This document shows, in pieces, positions 1 to 6,262 of a stretch of 33,562 nt of DNA. The number at the start of each line of letters is the position of its first letter. The first letter of the stretch is position 1. The stretch is from an uncultured Hungatella sp. GTDB lineage: Bacteria > Bacillota > Clostridia > Lachnospirales > Lachnospiraceae. The notes under the pieces are model-generated. The model made no database searches. It worked only from the letters and a program-made list of their open reading frames with translations, and was not told the origin of the DNA. The position numbers were made by a program, and so were the translations under genes. The DNA is taken from the NCBI GenBank assembly GCA_910588325.1, contig CAJUPP010000039.1, forward strand, positions 1 through 33,562, given 5' to 3'.

Positions 1-336
1 GGTTGTCCCCTGATGGTACATCTCTATCTGCTGCTCAAAACCTTTTCCTTCGTTAAACTGATAACAAAAATACCAGGAATAGAGTTTTCCGGTATCAAAA
101 TCGCATCTTAGAAAATTTGATGTAATACACTTTGCTTCTGTCTGTTCCGAAATGGGAGAACATTTTGATTTTATCAAATTTATGATACAGCCCATACCCT
201 CTTTCGTTGAATGAATACCGTGTAAATCTTTTTCAAAATCCTCCGGGGTATATAAATCATCAGACTTCTCTCTTATTCGTGTAGGGTTTTTACCTAATGT
301 AAATTGGATAATCTCATTTAAGGGTATTGATTCCAT
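1..336 (-). CDS. Restriction endonuclease S-subunit-like protein, 3' end outside window
   Basis: An open frame of 112 codons runs from an ATG at 336 to the window edge with no stop, so the gene continues beyond base 1. GGAGG lies just upstream of the ATG. The N-terminus contains GKNPTRI followed by YTPEDFEKDL, which I associate with short proteins annotated as type I restriction specificity-like (DNA target recognition) in Clostridia. That assignment is from memory of the family and is not proved by a catalytic motif. If correct, the protein would recognise DNA for a modification/restriction complex, but no hsdM or hsdR is visible here. A strong promoter flanked by two palindromes lies directly upstream, so expression is probably repressed by an unseen regulator. 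Alternative: an uncharacterised protein of the same fold. Confidence 0.5.
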   Translation of the reverse strand, partial: MESIPLNEIIQFTLGKNPTRIREKSDDLYTPEDFEKDLHGIHSTKEGMGCIINLIKSKCSPISEQTEAKCITSNFLRCDFDTGKLYSWYFCYQFNEGKGFEQQIEMYHQGTT

Positions 337-352
337 CGGGCCTCCCTTTCTA

Positions 353-426
353 GTAATTGAGTTAAATTACGTTATAACAATACTTCTTTTCATCGTTTTA
401 GTCAATATGTAATTTAATCAAATTAC
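353..426 (-). promoter_or_regulatory. Promoter flanked by two GTAATT-N6-AATTAC operators
   Basis: On the minus strand a -35 TTGACT (400-405) and -10 TATTGT (377-382) are separated by 17 nt. Two 18-nt palindromes of the form GTAATT-N6-AATTAC lie at 353-370 and 409-426. The first covers the expected transcription start and the second sits just upstream of the -35 box. Their starts are 56 bp apart. The layout suggests a dimeric repressor bound on both sides of the promoter of the S-like gene. The binding protein is not identifiable from the window. Confidence 0.6.
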
Positions 427-511
427 GTATTTATGCCCAATTTATCTGCAAAATCATTATCATTATATTTACAAACCGTGCCCAACTTTTTAGAATACAA
501 TATTGACACAC

Positions 512-548
512 AAAACGCCGTCCACAGCATCTGCCGCAGACAGCGTTT
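512..548 (-). terminator. Probable intrinsic terminator after DUF2442 gene
   Basis: Arms AAACGCCGTC (513-522) and GACAGCGTTT (539-548) form a stem with one mismatch and an inner GC-rich loop. On the minus strand it is followed by a short T run (TTTTGTGTG). It lies 25 nt beyond the stop of the DUF2442 gene, so it is a plausible terminator for the two-gene unit. Confidence 0.6.
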
Positions 549-572
549 CCTCTACCCTATGACCATAATTAT

Positions 573-812
573 TTATTCAGTCAGGACACTGTTATAGTAC
601 AAATCATCAGGACAAACATCCTGACCCTCCTCCCACTCCACGCTTATTCCTCCAATATGAACTGTATTAAATACATTCATATCTTTTAGCTTCCCAAACC
701 AATCACCACGAATCAACGGCTTCACATCATAAACCTTTTTTTCCCCATTTTCAAAGGTCACAAGCAGTTTGTAATCTTCCAAAGGTTTTACTTCTATTGC
801 ACATGGTGTCAT
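573..812 (-). CDS. DUF2442 family protein
   Basis: This 79-residue protein has the DUF2442 pattern: an N-terminal strand pair ending in LLVTFENGEKKVYDVKPL, then a conserved VEWEEGQDVCPDDLY segment near the C-terminus. The fold is small with no catalytic motif, and the cellular role of the family is not established. The start ATG is preceded by GGGAG. It begins 13 nt after the stop of the upstream DUF4160 gene, so the two are almost certainly co-transcribed; DUF4160 and DUF2442 genes commonly pair in bacteria. Such pairs have been suspected of toxin-antitoxin or mobile-element roles, but nothing in this sequence proves it. A terminator candidate follows. Confidence 0.85.
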   Translation of the reverse strand: MTPCAIEVKPLEDYKLLVTFENGEKKVYDVKPLIRGDWFGKLKDMNVFNTVHIGGISVEWEEGQDVCPDDLYYNSVLTE

Positions 813-825
813 TATTTTTTCTCCC

Positions 826-1092
826 TTACTGTAACGGCGGAATTTTAAAATATTGCTGACCCTCTAACAATAACTGCCAGTTTGCTCTTAAATCGTCCTC
901 ATGTATGGTAATCCATGCTTCCACCATCTTTCTCTGTTTTCTGGGAAAGTCACCTTCTATCAATTCCCCATCAAGTCCAAATACAGCTTTTTCTCCCTGA
1001 TATTCTGCATGAATGTGCGGTACATTATGTCTTCCGTTCGGCTCACTGTACATTCTGATAATTATTCCATAAAATAAACTTAAAGTAGGTAT
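826..1092 (-). CDS. DUF4160 family protein with apparent AUA start
   Basis: The product matches DUF4160: PTLSLFYGIIIRMY at the N-terminus, HNVPHIHAEY in the middle and a helical C-terminus that includes KMVEAWITIHEDDL. Family members normally begin M-P-T. Here the codon at that position (1090-1092) is ATA, preceded at close spacing by AGGAGGGG (1095-1102). The only in-frame standard start upstream is a GTG at 1107, but it lies upstream of that ribosome site and would place the SD inside the coding region. The next ATG is 18 codons in and would remove conserved residues. So either AUA is used or the start has mutated from ATG. About 88 residues; forms a unit with DUF2442. Function unknown. Confidence 0.75.
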   Translation of the reverse strand: MPTLSLFYGIIIRMYSEPNGRHNVPHIHAEYQGEKAVFGLDGELIEGDFPRKQRKMVEAWITIHEDDLRANWQLLLEGQQYFKIPPLQ

Positions 1093-1122
1093 TTCCCCTC
1101 CTAACACTTCACTTTTTATTTA

Positions 1123-1136
1123 TATCTTAAAAGATA
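1123..1136. repeat. Short inverted repeat upstream of DUF4160
   Basis: TATCTT and AAGATA arms separated by AA lie about 30 nt upstream of the DUF4160 ribosome site, in an AT-rich stretch that probably contains its promoter. It could be an operator or simply AT-rich dyad sequence. Confidence 0.35.
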
Positions 1137-1196
1137 AAATAAGTGTACCATACTTTTGTGTGGATGACCATACGAATATACTAAATTTATATCATG

Positions 1197-2831
1197 TTAC
1201 AACTCCACCACCCTGGTTGCCACCTTCTCCCGGAATCTGGCGTCATGTTCCACAAACAGCATGGTGGGCTGATACTCCTCCAAAAGCTTTTCAATCTGCA
1301 TCCGCGAAAAAACATCAATATAATTTAGAGGTTCATCCCACACATACAGATGGGCAGGCGTCATTAGGCTTGCTGCCAGAAGAATCTTCTTTTTCTGCCC
1401 CTCCGAATACTCCTCCATATTCTTTGCAAACTGCACCCGTTCCATGTCAAGCTGCCGCAGTATGGCGCAGAACAGGCTTTCATCCAGCCCTCTCTCCATA
1501 CAGAACCGGGAGATTCCTCCTTTCAGCATGGAAGTATCCTGGCTTACATAGGAAACCACCAGGCCGGAAGCCGTCTGGCAGATTCCTGTTTCACAGACTC
1601 TCATTTTCTCTGCTTTTGTTTCCCCTGCTTTCGCTTCCATTGTTTCTGTTTTGTCTGCCTTTATTTCCCCTATTTTCATCCTGCTATCTTTCCACCCTGG
1701 CTCGCCTTCCGTCCATCCTCCTGTCTTTTTCAGAATCATTTTCAAAAGCGTGGATTTCCCGCACCCGTTTTCTCCGTGGAGAACCACTCTCTCCCCTTTC
1801 TCCACAGAAAATGTAACCCCGGAAAACACCGGCTCTTTTGCGCCCTCATACCGTACAGAATAGTCCTCCACTTTCACCAACACCCTTTTATAATGCTCCA
1901 TAGGCATAATCTTTAAATCCACCGGCTGTTCCAGATCCACTAAAAGCCCTTCCTTCTCCTCAATCTCCCGGTTGATCCGCTTTTCCATCTGCTTTACCCG
2001 GCTCTGCATTTTCTTGGTCTTGGAACCGATATAGGCCCGCATCCCCACGGCCCGTTCATGCTCGTTGACAGCCGCCTTTCGGTAGAAGCCAATCTTGGTC
2101 TGCTCGCTCTTATCCGCCCACTGCCCGGTTCTGGCAACCGATTTTCTCAGTTTCCCGATTTCCTTTAAATGCTTCTCATTCTCTCCCACGGCAAACTGGT
2201 CCTTCCGGCTCTTGTTCTCCCACCAGCTGGAAAAATTCCCGCTCTGCACCTCTATACTCTGCCGGTTTAACACCAACACATGGTCGATGCAGGCATCCAG
2301 AAGCTCCCTGTCATGGGAGACAAGAATAAAACCTTTCTTCGATGCCAGGTACTGCTTCACATTCTCCCTGGATTTCTGGTCCAGATGGTTGGTAGGCTCG
2401 TCAATCAGAAGGAAATCATTTTCCCCTGAGAACAGGACTGCCAGCATAATCTTCGTCCTCTCACCGGGACTCAAAGTCTGAAACGGCCTGTACAAAACCT
2501 CTGCATCCTGCCTTAACTCCTCCAGTTCACACAGCACTCTCCACAGTTCGCACCCAGCCTTCCATTCCTCCAGAAATTCCGCTGCCGGCAGGCTTCTTTG
2601 CCTCTCCGTAACCGGATACGGGAAATAATCAAACACTACGGAGGCCTGGATGCTGCCCTCGTATTCATATTTTCCCAGCAGAAGATTCAAAAACGTGGTC
2701 TTCCCCTTCCCATTCCGCCCGATAAATCCCAGTTTCCAGTTGGTATCAACGGAAAAGGAAACATCTTCAAAAATATTATCAAAACTTCCTTCATAACAAA
2801 AGGTCAGATTATTTACACGGATTTGTGACAT
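1197..2831 (-). CDS. ABC-F ATPase, Lsa-like ribosomal protection protein
   Basis: Two ABC ATPase domains and no membrane segment. Domain 1 has Walker A GRNGKGKT (residues 38-45), signature LSPGE and Walker B LLIDEPTNHLD. Domain 2 has Walker A GENGCGKST, signature YSEGQ and WDEPLNYID. The linker contains the usual charged coiled-coil. The opening MSQIRVNNLTFCYEGSFDNI resembles Lsa/Vga-type proteins, which bind the ribosomal E site and displace lincosamides, streptogramins A or pleuromutilins. The drug range cannot be read from sequence. The second of two nearby ATGs is chosen because GGAGG is 7 nt before it. A lysine/glutamate-rich insert of about 35-40 residues sits between Walker A and the Q-loop of domain 2. 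The long upstream leader suggests attenuation control. Confidence 0.88.
   Translation of the reverse strand: MSQIRVNNLTFCYEGSFDNIFEDVSFSVDTNWKLGFIGRNGKGKTTFLNLLLGKYEYEGSIQASVVFDYFPYPVTERQRSLPAAEFLEEWKAGCELWRVLCELEELRQDAEVLYRPFQTLSPGERTKIMLAVLFSGENDFLLIDEPTNHLDQKSRENVKQYLASKKGFILVSHDRELLDACIDHVLVLNRQSIEVQSGNFSSWWENKSRKDQFAVGENEKHLKEIGKLRKSVARTGQWADKSEQTKIGFYRKAAVNEHERAVGMRAYIGSKTKKMQSRVKQMEKRINREIEEKEGLLVDLEQPVDLKIMPMEHYKRVLVKVEDYSVRYEGAKEPVFSGVTFSVEKGERVVLHGENGCGKSTLLKMILKKTGGWTEGEPGWKDSRMKIGEIKADKTETMEAKAGETKAEKMRVCETGICQTASGLVVSYVSQDTSMLKGGISRFCMERGLDESLFCAILRQLDMERVQFAKNMEEYSEGQKKKILLAASLMTPAHLYVWDEPLNYIDVFSRMQIEKLLEEYQPTMLFVEHDARFREKVATRVVEL
1598..1682 (-). repeat. Imperfect repeats encoding a charged insert in ABC-F domain 2
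   Basis: On the minus strand a 22-nt unit beginning GGGGAAAT recurs 45 nt later as GGGGAAAC with only about three differences. It encodes IGEIKADKTE-like and AGETKAEKM-like peptides. The segment lies between Walker A and the SYVSQDTS Q-loop, where related proteins are much shorter. Confidence 0.6.
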
Positions 2832-2870
2832 ACACATTCCTCCCTTCGAAAAATCCTAAAAAGCATAATT

Positions 2871-3023
2871 ACACCTGCCATGTCGTCGGAACGATTCCAG
2901 TTGTGAAACTTCGTTTCACAAGCGTTCCTCCTCTTCGGAATCGGCACGCGCCGCTTCGCGACACCTGCCATGTCGTCGGAACGATTCCAGTTGTGAAACT
3001 TCGTTTCACAAACGTTCCTCCTC
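2871..3023 (-). repeat. 63-nt direct repeat (2 copies) in the ABC-F leader
   Basis: Copies at 2871-2933 and 2961-3023 are offset by 90 nt and differ at one base (2922 versus 3012). Each contains a perfect 9-bp hairpin (TTGTGAAAC, loop TTC, GTTTCACAA). On the minus strand each hairpin is preceded by AGGAGGAACG and a GTG, so each copy resembles a ribosome site plus start whose initiation region is sequestered. The encoded short peptide would begin VKRSFTTGIVPTTWQV. The region lies between the promoter at 3332-3360 and the ABC-F start. It may be regulatory or a copy of a dispersed intergenic repeat. Confidence 0.7.
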
Positions 3024-3289
3024 CAGTTTCCGCAAATAAAAAGAAACCGTCCGTCGCCAAACAGTTTCATTACATACCATAACCCCATTCTCCCTAATCT
3101 GCCCATCCTGCCGCGGCCCTGTACGCCTCTGTCATTCATGATTTTGGCACACAAAAAGAGAGGTTATGAGAACATAATCTACTTTTGGCAACATGATAAG
3201 ACAGCATAACAAAAACACAATGGCCATATCTTTTCACAGTCAGGGCCAAGGCTTCCACTGTCAATAATCTTCATGCAAACAAAAGTAAA

Positions 3290-3301
3290 CTATTTTCTCA
3301 T
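3290..3301 (-). CDS. Three-codon leader ORF (Met-Arg-Lys) of the ABC-F gene
   Basis: ATG AGA AAA TAG follows a good ribosome site (GAGAGAGGTG) and begins about 24 nt after the predicted start of transcription. Attenuated ABC-F genes such as lmo0919 and vmlR are known to use very short upstream ORFs where drug-stalled ribosomes change leader folding. Here the role is inferred from position. A small GC stem (GGCC at 3222-3225 and 3244-3247) followed on the minus strand by a T-rich run near 3210-3216 could be the attenuator, but it is weak. Confidence 0.5.
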   Translation of the reverse strand: MRK

Positions 3302-3331
3302 CTTTTCACCTCTCTCGTTTAAACTGGGAAT

Positions 3332-3360
3332 ATTCTAGCACACCCGGGTCCGGTTGTCAA
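3332..3360 (-). promoter_or_regulatory. Strong promoter of the ABC-F gene
   Basis: The minus strand carries -35 TTGACA (3355-3360), a 17-nt spacer and -10 TAGAAT (3332-3337). Predicted transcription begins near 3325, leaving a 5' leader of about 490 nt before the ABC-F start. In that leader (2838-3331) I see only the short ORF, the 63-nt repeats and small hairpins; no full gene. Confidence 0.8.
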
Positions 3361-3447
3361 TCACAAACTGCCCCCTCTTCCCTTTCCAGCAGACTGTACA
3401 TCTCACCAAACGTCATGTTTTTCACTCTTACTGTCTTCCCCCATACG

Positions 3448-4458
3448 TTATTCACCTGCATATTGATATTTAAATGGCTTATCGTATACCAATTTTATCG
3501 CATCTGCATCTAAGGTTGCCTTTGCAAAAAGCGGGATTGTAGCAATTGGACTTATATGTCCAAAAGGCAAACCATACGCAATGGGAATCTCTCTCTCCTT
3601 CGTAGCTTCAAGCAGCATTGCGGCCAATTTATTAACTTCATCCTCATTCCACATCTTTTGTCCAATTACAATGCCTTCTACATTTTTAAAAACTCCCATA
3701 TTAGCATAATCAGTCAAAATAGCGCGCCACTTTTTCTCATCAAACTCTTCATCCACAGTTTCCATAATAAAAATTGCATTTTTAAAATTCGGAAAATATT
3801 CTGTTCCCCTTATACGCTCTAACGCTTCAATACATCCCCCTATAACAATACCATCTGCACAGCCCGATCGAATGGTCTTTTGAAAAACCGGAACAGAAGA
3901 AGTACGTTCCACTGGCGGCAATGCCCAATCGCTTCCTTTGCCAAGCAAAGCGCTGCACGGGGTAATCTCCAGTATGCTATTTTCATCAAAAGCTTTAAGA
4001 AATGCCGCTTCACTCATACGCGGCGGAACCGGATATTCTGAAAACTCTGTCATAAGAGTAGGACCATAATATACTACCTGTTGACCCTTTACTCCAACTG
4101 CAAGCAGCAATACTGTTATATCAGAATATCCTATTAATCCCTTTTTATTTGCCCGTATTAACTCCCAATCTAAATATGGTAAAATTTCTGCTGAATAATC
4201 GCCACCAATACTGGCCATCAATAATGAAACATCTTTGTCTGCAAAAAATTCATTCATATCAGCTGCTCTCTCCATTGCTGTAGCAGAGGTCAATCCATTT
4301 TTAGTTGAGACATATTTTCCTAATTTAACCTTAAAACCAAGATTTTCAAGACAACTTACCCCCCTTTTAAATCGTTCCGGGAACAATGCAGGGGCTGGTG
4401 CCGATGGTGTAACTAATCCAATTTCTATTTTTCTTCTTTCAGCCGATTTTTCTTTCAT
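3448..4458 (-). CDS. S66 family peptidase (LD-carboxypeptidase / MccF-like)
   Basis: This 336-residue protein has the S66 layout: an N-terminal domain with GGDYSAEILPYLDW, the nucleophile Ser112 in GYSD, then Glu233 in IMETVDEEFDE and His301 in LPFGHI, giving the Ser-Glu-His triad. Family members either cut the L,D bond of murein tetrapeptides during cell-wall recycling (LdcA) or hydrolyse microcin C-type aminoacyl-nucleotide antibiotics (MccF). This one has no signal peptide, so it acts in the cytoplasm. Length and the MAS-IGGDY loop lean towards the MccF-like side, but this cannot be settled here. The start has AAGGAG upstream. It is monocistronic in appearance, with 231 nt to the next gene. 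Confidence 0.88.
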   Translation of the reverse strand: MKEKSAERRKIEIGLVTPSAPAPALFPERFKRGVSCLENLGFKVKLGKYVSTKNGLTSATAMERAADMNEFFADKDVSLLMASIGGDYSAEILPYLDWELIRANKKGLIGYSDITVLLLAVGVKGQQVVYYGPTLMTEFSEYPVPPRMSEAAFLKAFDENSILEITPCSALLGKGSDWALPPVERTSSVPVFQKTIRSGCADGIVIGGCIEALERIRGTEYFPNFKNAIFIMETVDEEFDEKKWRAILTDYANMGVFKNVEGIVIGQKMWNEDEVNKLAAMLLEATKEREIPIAYGLPFGHISPIATIPLFAKATLDADAIKLVYDKPFKYQYAGE

Positions 4459-4557
4459 TTTAATCTCCTTGTACAGATATCATTCTAAATATTATCGTTT
4501 TCCAATAGGAATTCTTATCCAGGCAACATATTGTTTGATTATATCATTAAATATGCC

Positions 4558-4680
4558 TTAAAACAATATTCCTCCATAAATTTTTAATAACATCAGCACA
4601 TACATGATGATGGCAGGAAAAGCGAATTTCAGAATGGTTCTGCCAGTAACCGGCAAATGATATAAGTCCATCTTCCCCAT
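4558..4680 (-). pseudogene. MATE-like transporter N-terminal remnant
   Basis: A 40-residue open frame starts 9 nt after the stop of the hydrolase gene and has AGGA before its ATG. Its sequence (DLYHLPVTGRTILKFAFPAI then IMYVLMLLK) resembles the first helix of MATE/DinF multidrug exporters. It ends abruptly after one membrane helix, where the family would continue with about eleven more. I read it as the leftover of an exporter once co-transcribed with the hydrolase. A genuine small membrane protein is the alternative. The family link is from a short match, so confidence is modest. Confidence 0.45.
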
Positions 4681-4689
4681 GATCTTTTC

Positions 4690-5691
4690 CTAATTTCTCC
4701 AGTCAATATCCTGATTGTCCCCTAAGTCAAAATACTGCGTCTCATTTCCCTTTACCGGAAGCCGGACAGCGGAAATGCGCCGGTTCTGGGCGGGGGCGAA
4801 GTAGTAGACGCCGCTTTCGGCGCACATGACGCTTGTGCAGAGGGTCTGTTCATACACGTCGTACTCTGGGTCAGCCTTAGCCAGCCCTTCAGGAATATCC
4901 ACCAGGGCAAAGGCTCGGAACATTCGAGATACCCCGTCTGGTTCGTCCTTTCCCGGAACGGCGAACTCCTTCATAAAGGCCATCCGCACAAAGCGGGAGG
5001 GAGAGGAGTAATCTCCCGGCAGGCCAGAGCCGCCGCCAAGCCGCTCCCCGAACTCCCGAATCTCATGACCTGCCACTGTTCGGGGAGGTTTGGGGAGGTT
5101 GGTAACCCCTACGAAGTTGCGCAGGTTGGTTCTCTGCCAGCGGTAGTCAGGGCTGTTGGTCAACACGCCGATGGTACTCCGATGGATGGACAGACCGCCC
5201 TCGTCCGGTTCGATAATCACGGTTTCCCCTTCCTTATCACTGAGGATATAGTGGGCGGGCAGGGGCTTTCCCTGGATGGGCTCGTCCACCAAAGTGATCT
5301 GATCCATAGCCTGCACTGCCTCCTCCACGCTGGCACACTGGCTGAACAGCCATGCCAGCAGACGTCCGGGGTGAACCGCAATTCTGTCCGGCCGGTTATT
5401 TTCCTCATAGACAGCGTACTCCGGATAATGAAGAAGCGCCCCCATCAGGCCGGCAGAGTTCACCCCGTCTACCATAATCGGCTCACCAAACCCCAGCACT
5501 GCCATACCAGTGTAGCTGTACCGTCCTGCCGTACCGCCGTCCTCCGGGTGGAGCTTCGGCGAACAGGGTATCCCCTGGGGGACGCTAACAATACGGTTGG
5601 CAGTCAGGTCTCCAAACTGGTCATAGGTCCGTCCTAAAAGGTGACTGCCATCTTTTGTTTCCCATGAAAAACTACTACATCCAAAATCCAT
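4690..5691 (-). CDS. Choloylglycine hydrolase family protein (bile salt hydrolase / penicillin acylase type)
   Basis: Ntn-hydrolase of about 333 residues. GGAGG lies 7 nt before the ATG at 5691, giving MDFGCSS; autocatalytic removal of MDFG would expose Cys5 as the nucleophile. Other expected active-site residues are present: Arg21 and Asp24 in GRTYDQFGD, Asn in TNSPDYRW and Arg in SSPSRF. Enzymes of this family remove glycine or taurine from bile acids, or deacylate penicillin V or acyl-homoserine lactones; the substrate cannot be assigned from sequence. No signal peptide, so cytoplasmic. A promoter with a 19-bp spacer lies upstream beside a divergent broken MerR gene, implying former MerR activation. 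A MATE-like remnant follows. Confidence 0.88.
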   Translation of the reverse strand: MDFGCSSFSWETKDGSHLLGRTYDQFGDLTANRIVSVPQGIPCSPKLHPEDGGTAGRYSYTGMAVLGFGEPIMVDGVNSAGLMGALLHYPEYAVYEENNRPDRIAVHPGRLLAWLFSQCASVEEAVQAMDQITLVDEPIQGKPLPAHYILSDKEGETVIIEPDEGGLSIHRSTIGVLTNSPDYRWQRTNLRNFVGVTNLPKPPRTVAGHEIREFGERLGGGSGLPGDYSSPSRFVRMAFMKEFAVPGKDEPDGVSRMFRAFALVDIPEGLAKADPEYDVYEQTLCTSVMCAESGVYYFAPAQNRRISAVRLPVKGNETQYFDLGDNQDIDWRN

Positions 5692-5755
5692 TTGATTGAC
5701 CTCCAATTTTACTCATATTTTTCATTTGGACTTACAAATATCCTTGACATAAAAT

Positions 5756-5786
5756 ATCATAAACCGTGTTGTTACCACGCAGTCAA
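5756..5786 (-). promoter_or_regulatory. MerR-type promoter (19-bp spacer) of the hydrolase gene
   Basis: The minus strand has -35 TTGACT (5781-5786) and -10 TATGAT (5756-5761) separated by 19 bp, with a CGTG/CACG dyad (5764-5779 area) inside the spacer. An overlong spacer with a dyad is the hallmark of promoters activated by MerR proteins, and a MerR gene remnant is divergently placed at 5816. Confidence 0.65.
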
Positions 5787-5815
5787 GAGGAATTTTCAAT
5801 TATGGAGGAATTTTT

Positions 5816-6095
5816 ATGAAGCGTGAAAAAGGTTGGCTGACCTCGAAAACTTTTGCCGCTCTTTGCGGTACGACCAAGGAGACCTTGTGGCACTATAAGA
5901 ATGCAGGGCTCCTGCTGCCGGGGCCATTGGGATATTTCAGAGGGCTATGCCGCGCTGGAGGCACAAATACGCCAGCAGGGGCTGAGAATCGAAGGCCCCT
6001 TCTATGCCTGTAACCTGGCCGGTTTTATCTTGAACTCGGTAGAGAAAAACGCGGCGTCCATGATCTCGGTACGATTGCTGGAATCCTCAGAATAA
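5816..6095 (+). pseudogene. MerR family regulator, broken
   Basis: The first frame gives a MerR DNA-binding head (KREKGWLTSKTFAALCGTTK, then TLWHYKNAGLLLP) with GGAGG before its ATG. It then runs out of the family pattern after about 45 residues. A frame shifted by one base from about 5935 encodes EGYAALEAQIRQQGLRIEGP followed by FYACNLAGFILNSVEKNAA, which looks like the effector-binding part of the same protein. The middle of the protein, including the rest of the MerR domain and coiled-coil, is missing. So there is an internal deletion plus frameshift. It faces away from the hydrolase gene, which it probably once activated through the 19-bp-spacer promoter. Confidence 0.7.
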
Positions 6096-6262
6096 GAATC
6101 CGCATTGAGAGCAGGCGGTTTTGGACTGCCATCTGTGTTCCTCCAAACACATCCGACCTCTCTATATGGTTTAATGATGCCCCGTCAATGGAAGATATAT
6201 TCTCTGATGTCAAGACAACATCAGCCGCTCCTGTATTTTCCAACAGCGGTTCCGGAAATGTT
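6096..6262. other. Unassigned stretch with an inverted repeat
   Basis: This gap lies between the MerR remnant and the end of the permease gene. It holds a 7-bp inverted repeat (CTGATGT 6204-6210, ACATCAG 6218-6224) without a T run. Both strands stay open in one frame for most of it, suggesting decayed coding sequence, but I do not recognise a family. It may act as the end of the permease transcript. Confidence 0.4.

Noticed and set aside
1160..1816. Long plus-strand ORF over the ABC-F gene
   Set aside because: Antisense to an intact ABC-F ATPase; proline/serine-rich translation with no family pattern or ribosome site.
2871..3023. Possible CRISPR fragment
   Set aside because: Only two copies, 63-nt units with internal hairpin and a coding-like start; no cas genes.
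2813..3154. 113-codon minus-strand ORF in the ABC-F leader
   Set aside because: Contains the duplicated leader repeat and overlaps the ABC-F start; looks like chance opening of a regulatory leader.
3357..3461. 34-codon minus-strand ORF between the S66 gene and the ABC-F promoter
   Set aside because: No ribosome site, overlaps the end of the peptidase gene and the -35 box; no family match.
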